64,000 bases of DNA from Emiliania huxleyi CCMP1516 (GCF_000372725.1 NW_005200250.1:525294-589293); one strand, 5' to 3'. Numbered from the stretch's first letter, positions 50,119-59,901 are shown. Program-made: numbers and translations. The notes: generated by a model from the letters alone, not told the origin.

Positions 50119-51927
50119 GTGCAGTCTCTCGGTGGCTCCGTCATGGCGGACGCCTCGGCTCCGTCCATGGCGGAGACCACCACCATCTCGAGCACCGTGT
50201 ATTGGGCCATGCTCTCCCTCGGCGCCGCCAACCTCCTGCCGTGGCTCTCCTTTCTCACGCTCGCCGACTACTTTCTTGACATCTATGGCGACAACTCGAT
50301 GGAATTTTATTTCCCGGCCGTCTCGACCACCGTCCTCGTCGGCGCTGCGACGCTCAACCTGCTGTACGGCCAGGCGCTCTCTTTCGACGTGCGTGTTCGC
50401 GTGCCGACTTTCGTCATGGCCGCGTCGCTCCTCGCCGTTCCTCTGGTCGACCTCGCCATGCGTGCCGGCCTCGCCTCGCGATTCGGGTTTGCAATCACGC
50501 TCGTCTCCGTCCTCGTCAACGCCTTCTGCTCGGCGGTCGCGCAGTCGTCCCTGTACGGCCTCGCCGCGCTCTTCGGTGATGGCGCGACGCAGGCGCTCCA
50601 GTCCGGGCAGGGCGTGATGGGAGTCGTGTCGGTGCTCCTCCGCGTCGTGAGCAACGTGGTCCTGGCCGGCCGCCCCTCTACGAGCATGTTTGCCTTTTGC
50701 AGCTGCGGCTCCGCCCTCCTCGCCGGCTCGGTCGCCGCCTACGCCCGAGCCGTGTGCGACGACTCTGTCGCCGCGCGCCTCGCCGCCTACGAGAGACGGC
50801 GGCTCTCTGCCACCGCCACCGCGACGGCCGGCGCGCTCGACCAGATGCTGCTTCCTGCCGAAGGGAGGCCGGCGCCGTCGCGCTGGCTGTCGGCGAGCGA
50901 GGCGCGCCAACTCCCGCCTCCCTCTCCCCTCCCTGCGCCTGCCCTGCCTCGCTGCACCCCGGCCCTCGCGTCACCCTGCGGCGCCCCCCCCCCCTCCCCC
51001 CCCCCCGCTTAGGTGTGGCTCGAGTCGCTCTCGGCCTTCCTCGTCTTCGTCACCTGCCTCGCCTGCTTCCCCGGCCTCGCAACCTCCCTCACTTCGCCGA
51101 CGCTCGGCTCCTGGTTCCCGCTGCTGATGGTCGCCGCCTACAACTGCGGCGCCAACCTCTGCCCCGGCAGGACGCTGCCCGCGGGAGCACAGCCGGCATC
51201 ACCCCGACCCCTCCCGACGCTAGGCGACCTCTTCGGAAAGACGCTTCCCGCGCGGGCCCGTCTCGTCTCGAGGCGTCGCCTCCCCGCCGCCGCCCACGCC
51301 TCCGCACCGCACGCGCCCCCGCACCGCACGCGCCCCCCAACCTCGTCGCACAGCCCCGCTGGCCCCTTTCGATTGCTCTGTCCCCGCGGCCCTCGAACGG
51401 ACACCGGGCCGCCACCTTGGCCCGGGCGAGGCGGTTTAGTCGCCGCCCGTCCTTTGCACGGCCGCCACAGCAGAGGCGTCGGTCCAGCGCAGCGCCCGCG
51501 CCGCCGTGGCGGGCGGCTGCCTAGAGCCGGCGCCACAGTCGACGCCACTCCGACGCCACCTCCTCTCTCCTCCCGCCGCGCGCTCCGCAGCCGCGCCCTC
51601 TCGCTCGCCGCCCCTCCCCGCAGGCGCTCGCTTCCCGCTTGGGTCAGCGCGCACCTCCTCTTCGTCCCCCTCTTCCTGCTGCTGCTGCGAGCGCCCGCCG
51701 GGCGCGGCGGCGCGAGCGACGCGCTCCCGCTCGGCTGCACGTTTGGCCTCGGCGTCTCGACGGGGTACATCGGCTGCATGGCGCTGGTGCTCGTCGGCGA
51801 GCACGCGGGCAGCGCAGAGGAGAAGGAGCTGTGGGGGACTGCCTCCTCCTTCTCCCTCATGCTCGGTCTCACCGCCGGCTCCCTCCTCTCCTTTACCCTG
51901 AGCGCGGCGTTCGCGTCGCCGAGCTGA
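50119..51927 (+). CDS. Equilibrative nucleoside transporter (SLC29/ENT)
   Basis: Multi-spanning carrier for nucleosides. Exon 1 (ATG 50119 or 50143, to 50901): VYWAMLSLGAANLLPWLSFL, the typical ENT TM1 with LLPWN-like motif, then SLLAVPLVDLAMRAG, AFCSAVAQSSLYGLAALFGD and VMGVVSVLLRVVSNV. After intron 50902-51012 (GC donor): VWLESLSAFLVFVTCLACFP. Intron 51149-51223 (GC donor) joins AAYNCG to DLFGKTLPA, recreating the conserved YN..D..GR-like motif. A further intron leads to about 51632: AWVSAHLLFVPLFLLLL, FGLGVSTGYIGCMALVLVGE and the last two helices. About 10-11 helices in all. The loop between halves is long and charged. The last splice is approximate. Confidence 0.82.
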
Positions 51928-52206
51928 AGAGCCTCACGCGTGCCGGCGCCAAATGGGAGAGGCGGGGAACGTCGTAATACTCTCTCCCACACAGAGCTCG
52001 TGGGGCACTTGGAGCACTTGGAGTGCGGTCAAGCCCCGCGTACCTTGGAGCACTTGGAGTGCAGTCATTAACCGCACATCCAGGGCCGGGGAGCTCAGAA
52101 GCGCACCCAGCGAGCCGATGACCGCGAATTTTTATTTTCTGAAAAAATCACAGCCGACAGCCCTCGGGCCTCGGCGGACCCGCTCGACCTCGCAGCTCGA
52201 CCACGC
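51928..52206. repeat. Intergenic with CACTTGGAG dispersed repeat
   Basis: 52005-52105: GGCACTTGGAGCACTTGGAG, a second half copy, GTGCAGTCATTAACC, CACATCCAGGGCCGGGGAGC, GAAGCGCACCCAGCGAGCCG. The closest relative is at 60160-60255. Confidence 0.85.
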
Positions 52207-53046
52207 ATGCTGCTACGCCTGTCGGCGCTCGCTGCGACGGCGGCGGCTCTGACAGCATTCAGGCCGCTGAGCCAAGGCTGTCGATCGGCATGCCCCGTCG
52301 CGCAGCTGGCTCCCGGCTGGGTCTCACGCGTCGACCAGCAGACCGGTGAAACCTATTACCTGAACAGCCAAACCGGCCAGTCTCAGTGGGAACAGCCTCA
52401 ACGCACGACCGCGACCGTGCAGTGGCGCATCGACTGCTTCTTTGGCGTGGCTGGTTTTTCGGGCGTGGCTGGGTTTGCGGCCAATAACAAGTATGGCGAC
52501 CGCGAATTCAGGCTCGAGACGGCACGCGAGGGGCGCCCGTGCCAGCTGCCATATATCGTCGGCGCGGGTGAGGAGCGGGTCCTTTCGCGGTGGAACATGC
52601 TCGAGCAGAGTCTCTACGTCTCGCGGAAGCAGTGCGTCGTCCGGTGCGCCGCCGACGGCACCGCCACCCTGACCTCGGAGGGCAAGGCGCCGACGCTGTG
52701 GCGCGCGGCCAGCGGTCCCGCCAACGGCCCGTGGAATGCCCTCTACAAGGGCGAGGAGCACGTCTTGGCCGATGGCGACCAGGTGAGCATCGACTGCAAA
52801 GACCCAGAGGCGGCCGTCTTTGTGTTGTACGTGGACGTGGGCGGGCCGGTAGGGCCGGCGGGCGGGCTCTGGTACGTGCAGGCGCTCTCCGACTTTGCGC
52901 CGCAGCAGGAGGGCGAGCTCGGCTTTCGCGCGGGCGACTACATCCAGGTGACGCAGCAGGGCGAGCCGGGCGGATGGTGGGAGGGCTCGCTGGATGGCCG
53001 GATGGGCTGGTTCCCCTCGTCCTTCTGCTCGGAGCCTCTGAGCTGA
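52207..53046 (+). CDS. WW - FHA - SH3 protein with N-terminal leader
   Basis: 279 residues, one exon. Leader MLLRLSALAATAAALTAFRP looks like a signal or plastid-type peptide. Residues about 37-62 form a WW domain (PGWVSRVDQQTGETYYLNSQ, then QSQWEQP). The middle is FHA-like: VLSRWNMLEQSLYVSRKQCV (conserved R and S..H/Q region, with Q in place of the usual H) and LADGDQVSIDC. The C-terminus is an SH3 domain (VQALSDFAPQQEGELGFRAG, DYIQVTQ, GGWWEGSLDGRMGWFPSSF). All three are peptide-recognition modules (Pro-rich, phospho-Thr, Pro-rich), so it is a scaffold without catalytic part. If the leader is real, the scaffold works in plastid, ER or outside, unusual for FHA. Confidence 0.8.
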   Translation: MLLRLSALAATAAALTAFRPLSQGCRSACPVAQLAPGWVSRVDQQTGETYYLNSQTGQSQWEQPQRTTATVQWRIDCFFGVAGFSGVAGFAANNKYGDREFRLETAREGRPCQLPYIVGAGEERVLSRWNMLEQSLYVSRKQCVVRCAADGTATLTSEGKAPTLWRAASGPANGPWNALYKGEEHVLADGDQVSIDCKDPEAAVFVLYVDVGGPVGPAGGLWYVQALSDFAPQQEGELGFRAGDYIQVTQQGEPGGWWEGSLDGRMGWFPSSFCSEPLS

Positions 53047-53351
53047 CACGAGGCTCGGATCTTGGGATCTAGCCATAGTAGCCTAGTTCTAGCTTCTAGG
53101 TGGTGGCAGTCGGTGTCTTCGCACCGGTTTTTTTTGCGCACCAGAGAGGGAGATTCTTGAGATTTTGTTGCATGAGCCATGACCCAGGAGTTTTTGTTTG
53201 TTTGTCGCACCAGGGTTCGGGCTATTCGGATATACTGTGATCTCTGTATTGAGTATTCACCCGTGGGAGCTCCGAGTACGCTTGTACCCACCGATTGCAT
53301 AGAGCCCGAACCAGAACCAGAGCCCGAACCCAGTCTTGACCTTGAGCTCGC
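53047..53351. other. Intergenic, nothing specific
   Basis: AT-richer than genes, with a T8 run at 53129 and a (CCAGAA/CCCGAA) stretch just before the FNT start codon. No gene. Confidence 0.4.
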
Positions 53352-54269
53352 ATGGTTGTGGCTCTTGCCGCAATCGCGCTCGCTGCATCGAGCCCAGACC
53401 GTGCGGTGAACCCGCCGCGTGCAGCGGCGCTGCGCAGATCCCTACAGCTGCGTGGCGGCGGCCCGGTCCAGTCAGTTGCGTCTGTCAAGACGCCGCCCGA
53501 GGCCTACCGCAGCTTGGCGGAGAAGGGTGCGGCGAATGCAAAGCTGGACCCGCTGAAAATCCTGCACCAGTCCATCATGGGCGGCTGCTACGTCGGCTTC
53601 GGCGGGCTGCTCTCGACGATGGTTGCCGGGAACGTGCCCGGGATAGCCGCGTCCAACCCGGGCCTGCAGAAGCTGCTCTTTGCCGCTCTTTTCCCGATGA
53701 ACCTGCTGCTCATCCTGAACACGGGCGGGCAGCTGTTCACCGGCAACGCCGCCGCCGTCCCCGCCGCGCTGTACGAAGGCCTCGTCACCTTCCCGCTCCT
53801 CGTCCAGAGCTGGCTCCTCTCTTTTGTCGGCAATCTGATCGGCTGCGCCGGCTTTGCGCTCGCCGCAAACTACTGCGGCATCGTCACGGGAGGGGCGGCG
53901 GAGCTGGCGGCGTCGACGGCGGTCAAGAAGTGTGGCGCGGCCTTCGGCCCCACCCTCGTCAAGGCGGTCCTCTGCAACTGGCTCGTCTGCCTCGCCGTGT
54001 GGCTTGCGGGCGCGGCCAACGACATGGCGGGCAAGATGGTCGGCATCTGGTTCCCGATCTCGACGTTCGTCGCGATCGGGTTCGAGCACTCGGTCGCAAA
54101 CATGTTTCTCCTCCCGCTCGGCCTCCTCAAGGGCGCCGACCTCAGCCTCGGAGACGTCCTCCTCAAGAACATGCTCCCCGTCACGATTGGCAACGCGGTC
54201 GCGGGCGCACTGATCGTAGCGGCGGGCTACTCGTACGCCTTTGGCAAGCTGGGCGAGGAGAAGGCGTAG
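53352..54269 (+). CDS. Formate/nitrite transporter (FNT), plastid NAR1-like
   Basis: 305 residues, one exon. N-terminus MVVALAAIALAASSPDRAV followed by Arg-rich QLRGGG looks like a bipartite plastid targeting peptide with an RR/AxA-type region. The body has the FNT repeats: ILHQSIMGGCYVGFGGLLST, FAALFPMNLLLILNTGGQLFT (the Asn/Thr-rich broken helix), WLLSFVGNLIGCAGFAL, KAVLCNWLVCLAVWLAGAAN, IWFPISTFVAIGFEHSVANM and NMLPVTIGNAVAGAL. The central His of the pore (EHSVANMF) is present. NAR1-type proteins move nitrite or formate/bicarbonate across the chloroplast envelope; nitrite uptake for assimilation is the likely role. Confidence 0.9.
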   Translation: MVVALAAIALAASSPDRAVNPPRAAALRRSLQLRGGGPVQSVASVKTPPEAYRSLAEKGAANAKLDPLKILHQSIMGGCYVGFGGLLSTMVAGNVPGIAASNPGLQKLLFAALFPMNLLLILNTGGQLFTGNAAAVPAALYEGLVTFPLLVQSWLLSFVGNLIGCAGFALAANYCGIVTGGAAELAASTAVKKCGAAFGPTLVKAVLCNWLVCLAVWLAGAANDMAGKMVGIWFPISTFVAIGFEHSVANMFLLPLGLLKGADLSLGDVLLKNMLPVTIGNAVAGALIVAAGYSYAFGKLGEEKA

Positions 54270-54729
54270 GCGACGGCGCGAGCAGCGCCCTGGCCTGTGG
54301 CCCGTACCTCTGCCCCTCCCGCCACTACGCACCAGAGCGCGGTGCGCGCATTTATTGTGCACATTGTGTGGGGGCGCCGGCGCCGCCGCGCGGCGCCCAC
54401 TGGGCCAACGACTGCGGCCCAGCGCCCAGGCTACACGCGGCAGAGGTGGCGGCAGAGGTGGCGGCAGAATATGCGGCTGCAGCTGGTTTTGGGCTGGGCT
54501 TGCTTTTAAATATGACCATGTTCAAGGCGGCTGCCAGGCACAAACGGGGCAAATACACAAACAATCACGCGAACGCACAACGCTCATCGAGCATGTCGTG
54601 CGCGCACTACGGGCCAAGTAGCAGGGGGCACCGCTATTCGTAGGAGAGAGCCGCGCGCACAAAATTGGACCAGTGCTCACACAAGCGCAGCGGGCAGAAC
54701 TATTGCAAAGGAGAGAAAGGCGAGCCGCC
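54270..54729. other. Intergenic, no gene seen
   Basis: Has a GGCGCCGGCGCCGCC-type GC block (54373-54400) and a GGTGGCGGCAGA direct repeat (54445-54470). No supported gene. Confidence 0.4.
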
Positions 54730-54961
54730 TCAGAGCATCTTGCCGCCCTCGCGAGACAGGTGGCAGGAGTCAGCATTGGCGACCTCCTGCGCGTTGAAGA
54801 AGGACATGTCTCCTCCAGTTGGCGTCGGGCGCAGGCGCGATTTGTGCGCCGTCCCCGTTTTGACGGGCTCCGCGCTCACCACGTCTTGCGGAGCCGCAAA
54901 GAACCAGAGCGCCGCCGCGCCTGTCGTGGCCGCGAGGACGCCGCGGATCGCTTGCTCGTAC
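54730..54961 (-). CDS. Small single-pass protein, 3' exon only
   Basis: After a CCGCAG acceptor at about 54962 the minus strand reads YEQAIRGVLAATTGAAALWF, a membrane helix, then APQDVVSAEPVKTG, a basic stretch, PTPTGGDMSFFNAQEVANAD and ends GGKML. Composition is ordinary for a small organelle membrane protein. The upstream 34-bp tandem repeat (54970-55032) interrupts the 5' side and no ATG-led exon was identified. Family not recognised. Confidence 0.4.
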
Positions 54962-54965
54962 CTGC

Positions 54966-55033
54966 GGCGCGGCGACAAGTACGTGGGTGGGTGGCGGTGC
55001 GGCGCGGCGACAAGTACGTGGGTGGGTGGCGGC
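54966..55033. repeat. Two-copy tandem repeat, about 44 bp
   Basis: GCGGCGACAAGTACGTGGGT GGGTGGCGG-type unit occurs twice; probably intronic to the small minus-strand gene. Confidence 0.8.
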
Positions 55034-55629
55034 GCGTGGGCGGGCGTGTTTGAGAGCCAGCTCACATGGCTGATGGACTGGCTGATTGAGAATTCATCTC
55101 AAAATTGAGAATTCATCCCCGAAACATCCCTCGGCGAAGGCTAGCACCGCCCTCGTTTGGCGTGTCCGTTGTATTTATTTATTTATAGGCTAGCACCGCA
55201 CTTCTTTCCTTAAAATCCCTATCCTCCCATCCCTCCCTTCGTGTGTTTTCTTTCTTTTTTCTACAGCACACTGGCACGAGAAGGGCGCGGACTGGCGCGT
55301 ACCAGAAAACATAGAAGCGGAAGGCGGGATGGGAGGACGGCACGCCGCCACCACGCAGGGATTTTACGGGAAGGAAGGTGTGTTGCTAGCCGTCGCCGTC
55401 GCCACCCTTGGGCGTCTGCCTCTTCCTATCTCTCTTCGCAGTCTCTCGCCAATCCCGCCTCCCTTTCGTCTTTTTCATGTTTTCGCCAAGATTTCTTTCG
55501 TCAGTCGTGAAACGAACGCAAAGATCTTCTCTCTCGAACGAACGCTCCTCGCCCCCCTGGACGGGCGAGCGTTAGCTCCAGCTCCACCCTGCAGACGACG
55601 CGCAGCTGGCGTCTCCCGACGACGAAAGC
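55034..55629. repeat. Intergenic with dispersed repeats
   Basis: TTTATTTATTTAT at 55170-55185; a direct pair of AGGCTAGCACCGC; a GGGATGGGAGGACGGCACGC copy at 55326 followed by CGCCACCACGCAGGGATTTT, nearly the same as at 37869. The downstream gene starts about 250 bp later. Confidence 0.7.
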
Positions 55630-56050
55630 ATGACCGACTCCGCGGGAGGAACGCCGAGCGGTGCGACCGTGCGCGACGGACTGGCCCTCACCGAGGATCT
55701 GATTCGGCGCAAGGCGGAGCACAACGAGGGGATGCTCTCGACGCTTGAGGAGGTTGCGCTGCACCAGCTCGACATTGACCGGATCGAGACGCTCATGTCC
55801 AAAGCTGCTGCCGATCATCGCCTCGCCCGCGCCGCGCCGGCAAAAGCTTCCGCCCAAAAAGCGCGCAGCTGGTGCGGCACCTACCGCGCTGCTGCCCCCA
55901 CCCCCACCCGAGGAGCGGCTCACGGGCGCGGTCAGCTTGCGGATCGTGCCGCGCGACGGGGAGGGCGCCGCCCGCGCGGAGCTTGCTATGGAGGAGCCTC
56001 CTCTCGGTGACGAGTGGGAGGACGAGGAAGAGGTGCCCGCACTGCTCTGA
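55630..56050 (+). pseudogene. DNAAF11 (LRRC6/tilB)-like remnant: N- and C-terminal ends only
   Basis: The start codes LTEDLIRRKAEHNEGMLSTL then EEVALHQLDIDRIETL, matching the distinctive opening of DNAAF11 (TEDLIRRRAEHN ... LEE..LHQ), a factor for cytoplasmic preassembly of axonemal dynein arms. From about 55797 a second frame gives a Lys/Pro-rich stretch, GAVSLRIVPRDGEGAARAEL and the acidic end WEDEEEVPALL, resembling the DD.EVPPL tail of DNAAF11. The LRR array and CS-like middle, normally some 350 residues, are missing, and a frame change is needed between the parts. It is either a pseudogene, an assembly collapse or an extreme deletion form. Confidence 0.6.
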
Positions 56051-56303
56051 TCGACGTGTTTGTTGTTAGAGCTGTCTATCATCTATCTACATATCTGGAC
56101 TTTGGGGCTCCTCTCCCTCAGCCTCACACGCGAAGTTCGAGGGTTGGCCGCGGTGGGGAAAGTCGCTGTAAACCCGACCAAAGCGCCCGCCGCGGTTGTT
56201 GCTGGAGCCGCTGCTTCGCCACAGCTGACGCCGCGGCCTCCGCCGTCGCCTCCGTCGTCGTCGCCGTCGTCTTGGTCGTAGGCCCCGTGCGAAACGCGGA
56301 GAT
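56051..56303. other. Short intergenic region
   Basis: No gene or named repeat seen. Confidence 0.4.
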
Positions 56304-57211
56304 ATGGCGTTTCTGGCTCTGCTAGTTGCAGCTGGTGCGCCTTCGGGGCGGCCATGTAGCTCGTCAATTTTTGGAGACTTCAGCTACGAGACCTGCGCAT
56401 CCTTTTGCAAGCCAAACAAGCACGGCGTGTGCGGATGGTGCAAATGTCGTGCTTGCTCGTACTGCACGCCGCCGCCACCGCCGCCTCTGCCGCCGCCACC
56501 ACCACCGCCATTGCCGCCGCCGCCGCCATCGCCGCCGCCAGCTGAGTGCACATCGACTCACACCGGTGACTTTCAGCACGTCGGCTGCAGCGCCTTCTGC
56601 ACGCGCTCCTCCAAGTGAGAAGCTAGATGGCTTAGTCGCCCCAAACCTAGGTCCCTCACGACTGACTCGTGCGCGGCCCTCAGGTCAATGCGAGAGCATT
56701 GCGATTGGTGCAAGTGTCGCGGCTGCCCGCACTGCATCCCGCCGCCGCCGCCGCCCGCGCCGCCGCCGCCACCGCCGCCTCCGCCGCCCGCAAAGTGCTC
56801 TACTACCCTAAGCGGCGACACGGACATTGTGACCTGCAAGTCCTTCTGCAAGGCGGCCAACGCTGGGAGGCACTGCTCGATGTGCAAATGCCGCGGCTGT
56901 AGCTTTTGTGCCCACGAGGTGGAGCGCAGGGCAACAGCTGTCACTGCGCCTGCGCTCGCGCCGCCGTCGACACTGACCACGCAGCTCGCCCAAAAGTTGG
57001 CGAAGCCGGCGCCAGTGCCTTGCAGTTCGACCGTGGCCGGCGACACGGATGTGGAGGCGAGCTACACCTCGCCGTGGGTGTCAGCAAGCAGCGCCCTTAC
57101 CTAAGCGCTCCCTGTCTTTAGGCTTGCAAGCCGTTCTGCAAGCCCGAGAATGCCAAGAACCACTGCGGCGTGTGCAAGTGCAAAGGCTGCGCCTTTTGCA
57201 GCAAGGGTTGA
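56304..57211 (+). CDS. Secreted Cys-rich protein with four repeated modules
   Basis: Exons 56304-56614, 56684-57056, 57122-57211; 257 residues. Intron 1 is GT-AG (phase 2); intron 2 starts GC (GAG|GCGAGC, phase 0). N-terminal MAFLALLVAAGAPSG looks like a short signal peptide. Then four copies of one module, each about 36-40 residues: a Cys, a GD(F/T) turn, C-x3-C, then HC-x2-CKC-(R/K)-(G/A)-C-x2-C; for example CKSFCKAANAGRHC and CKCRGCSFC in module 3. Modules are joined by poly-Pro linkers, except a longer Ala/Thr linker before the last. Eight conserved cysteines per module suggest four disulfides or a metal cluster. Both introns fall within modules at different positions. I know no named family. 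An extracellular matrix, wall or defence role is inference. Confidence 0.8.
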
Positions 57212-58179
57212 GTTGAGCCCGGGCATTCGTAAATTTTGCTCCCATTCCGCATTCGTGGGCGCTGCGCGCCTGCGCGCTGCGGGGACGGCGTTCGGGGCTT
57301 GGACAAGAGGGAGAGAGAGCCGCATAAGCTGTGGTCCGCTGTTTTCACGGTGCGCTCAGCACGCCCCTCGGTTAAGCTGCGGTGCAAAACTCTGTTTACC
57401 ACCTTCAAGCACACCCCCAAGACTCCCCCAAACCGCCCAGGATGAGCTCCTGAGGTGCCAGTCCGCCCGAGATATGACCGGTTGAGGTTGGGGTTCCACG
57501 GTCAGGATGCGGGAGGTGCCGAACTGGATGGGGGTCAGCCGGGGAGGCTGTTGTGGCGCACCGGACCGCCCCCCAGCACCGTGGCCCACCCAACTGCATC
57601 CATGGGAGTCACAAACGGTGCTGCACTCGCGGCTGCAAGCACTCACGACACTCAAACCCACCACCTGCCTCCTACCCTGTACGAGGAGCCATTTCACCCG
57701 TGCAACATCTGCACAGGTGTACCGCCGACGCTCCAGCGCCCGGCCCCTACTAGAGTAGTCTTGTGGGACCCACAAACGACCAATACATCCACTCGGGGCT
57801 GCAGCATGTGTCCGGGGGGGGCATCCCCGTGAAGCAGCCAGCAGGTGCCGGACATGGCGTTGGCCGTCTTGGACCGAGATCAGGGCGCAACTGCCTGTCT
57901 CATGGGGCTGAAGGACCGTCATGGGGTCGGCTTTGATGCTGCCAATCAGTCGGGTCGATAGGTGGCGCCCCAGCGAGATGCGTTGCGGGTGCTCGGCGTC
58001 GCCTGCTTTGAGTGGCCTAAACGCACTCGCGGGAGCCAGAGAGCAAAGGTGTGCGCGAATTGAGGCTTCTGAGCAAGCCCAGGTAAGCCACAGGACCGGC
58101 CATGTGCGTGGGTAGTCGAGCGGTGGCCGGAGGCAGCCTCCAGGAGTGGCTCTCAGTTCGGCACCTCGGTCTCGACCAC
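57212..58179. other. Non-coding-looking, unassigned
   Basis: No convincing gene; the long minus-strand open frame has no recognisable domain. Sequence texture (GTGGCCCACCCAACTGCATC and similar) resembles the adjacent element, so it may be an older insertion of the same kind. Confidence 0.35.
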
Positions 58180-58935
58180 GGGGTTGTTGCACGAGTATAT
58201 GGGACACGATGTCTCAAATATGAGGGGCTTTGACTCCTACCAGCTCCTGACGCTATCCCTGGCAGCTCTAATGACCAGGATCAGTAGTGCTATAATAGAG
58301 GGTGCCCATACTAGCGCAGGAGCTGCCACACTCGCCCGGACCGTCCCCTTCTGGGGCCGGTTCCGCAGCCCGCGAGAGCCGACAGCGGGGCCGTGCCGCG
58401 GGTGCCTACTGCCGAGTGCCACAAACACTGCGCCGTCCCGCCATCACCTACAGGCTGTCTTGTGTGATGGTTGGGATGTCCAAACGCCACCATCTTGGCT
58501 CTTGCGACCTCAAACCCGCGAGCTGTATGGGTGGTCCTGACGTCGACAGACGCCCGAGGACCACGGTGAAGCTGAGCTGGAACGAGTCGACAAGTCTCGT
58601 CTGAGCCCGTGGCGGTCGCCGGCTGAGTCGCTGTGCACGGACCGGTACCTCAGGCGTCACCTCCGCAGCCTCAGGTCTCACACTCCATCACCTCCGCCGG
58701 GACGCCGTCGGTGGCACGCTCGGCGGCGAGTTTGTGGCAGCTCCACAGCGAGCGCGGCATCGAGCCTACTCACTCCAGCTGGTTCGGCACACTCGGTGGG
58801 GTCCACCGAGTGTGCCGAACGCGCGAGCGGTGCGTCCTGGCAGCCCGCGCTGGCTCCGGAGCTGCCACAAACTCGAGACACGCTTTTTTGGGACATTTTC
58901 GACGCTTTTGTCCCATATACTCGTGCAACAACCCC
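58180..58935. mobile_element. 756-bp element with perfect 27-bp terminal inverted repeats
   Basis: 58180-58206 (starting GGGGTTGTTGCACGAGTATA) is the exact reverse complement of 58909-58935. Inside are two more inverted pairs: GTTTGTGGCAGCTCC (58730-58744) with its complement at 58858-58872, and a perfect 18-bp hairpin with 3-nt loop (58782-58799 / 58803-58820, GTTCGGCACACTCGGTGG). No transposase is seen, so it would be non-autonomous. No clear target-site duplication was found. Confidence 0.7.
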
Positions 58936-59181
58936 ACGCCCAGACTGGGAGCGGACCACAGCTTATCGCATCATTGATGGCATCATACACGAGTCGCACA
59001 TAGAGTTGTTCAGTCAGCACAGCACTCAGCAGCACCGTGCACCGGCGCGACGAGGGTTTGCACACGATTTCACAACCTAGTAAGAGGCAGCGCACACACA
59101 GGCTGGAGATCGAACGCGTGCGACAGACCAGGTCACCGTTTCTCAGTGTGTGAATCACCCTTGACGGGCTCACGCTAGGGC
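58936..59181. other. Intergenic, no gene seen
   Basis: Right flank of the inverted-repeat element up to the stop codon of the EF-hand gene. Confidence 0.4.
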
Positions 59182-59901
59182 TCACGGCCGGTTCATTTCT
59201 CGGCGAAGGATCTCATTTTGCTTCACCCCGTTGCCCTCTCTCCGCGCCTGAAACTGCAGCCACTCCTCCCGCTGCCGCTCGGCTGCCGTGCGCGCCTCCT
59301 CCCACTTCTCGGGTGGCACATACAGGGAGGCCATCACGCCGTCCGCGTTGAGCTTCGCCTCGATGCGCGCTCTCTGCTCGGGGCCCAGACCCGCCTCGAA
59401 CTCTTCGAACGTGATGTGCATGTCCCCATCAGCGTCGAGAGCTCCAAATGCCGCGTCCCAGTCTCGTGGCTCGATGCCCGCGGCCAGGAAGCCCCGCCGC
59501 AGCTCGTCCAGCTCGAGCGTGCCACTCTGGTCGCTATCCCACTGTTCGAAGACCGGGCGCAGGTCGCGGATGGTGCACGAGCCGCTCTCCTCGCAGCGCG
59601 CTGGCGGCGGGGGCGCGCCGCTTCTCCCAAACAGAAGTCTGCCCCAGAAGCCCGGCTCCTGGGACAGCATGCGGCACCGCTGCGCTGCGCCGGAGCGCTG
59701 GGCCGGAGCGAGCAGGCTCGGCAACGGAGCGAGCAGGGCCGGCGTCGGACGTTGGCCGCAGGGGAGGATTAGCCTGGGCGGAAGTGTTGAGAAGAGGACG
59801 GCGGCCATACACACACGCACAGTGAAAGGCAAGGCGGTGTAATCAGTTTGCCTGTGTTTATTTTTTTTCACTTCACAGGGTCCGGCGCGCGAGCCTGCCA
59901 A
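59182..59901 (-). CDS. EF-hand calcium-binding protein, probably organelle-targeted
   Basis: Start chosen among ATG 59901 and 59808; from 59808 (MAAVLFSTLPPRLILPCG) the product has a plausible targeting leader. Two adjacent EF-hands: VFEQWDSDQSGTLELDELRR and FGALDADGDMHITFEEFEAG, both with Asp at position 1, Asp or Gly at the expected turns and Glu at position 12, so both should bind Ca2+. A C-terminal amphipathic helix (WEEARTAAERQREEWLQFQA) may contact a partner. Between leader and EF pair lies a Pro-rich, Cys-containing segment (RCEESGSCTIRDL). Likely a Ca2+ sensor or regulator; target unknown. Confidence 0.8.
   Translation of the reverse strand: MAGSRAGPCEVKKNKHRQTDYTALPFTVRVCMAAVLFSTLPPRLILPCGQRPTPALLAPLPSLLAPAQRSGAAQRCRMLSQEPGFWGRLLFGRSGAPPPPARCEESGSCTIRDLRPVFEQWDSDQSGTLELDELRRGFLAAGIEPRDWDAAFGALDADGDMHITFEEFEAGLGPEQRARIEAKLNADGVMASLYVPPEKWEEARTAAERQREEWLQFQARREGNGVKQNEILRREMNRP

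Noticed and set aside
57356..58207. 283-residue minus-strand open frame
   Set aside because: No recognisable motif; overlaps an inverted-repeat element; composition looks non-coding.
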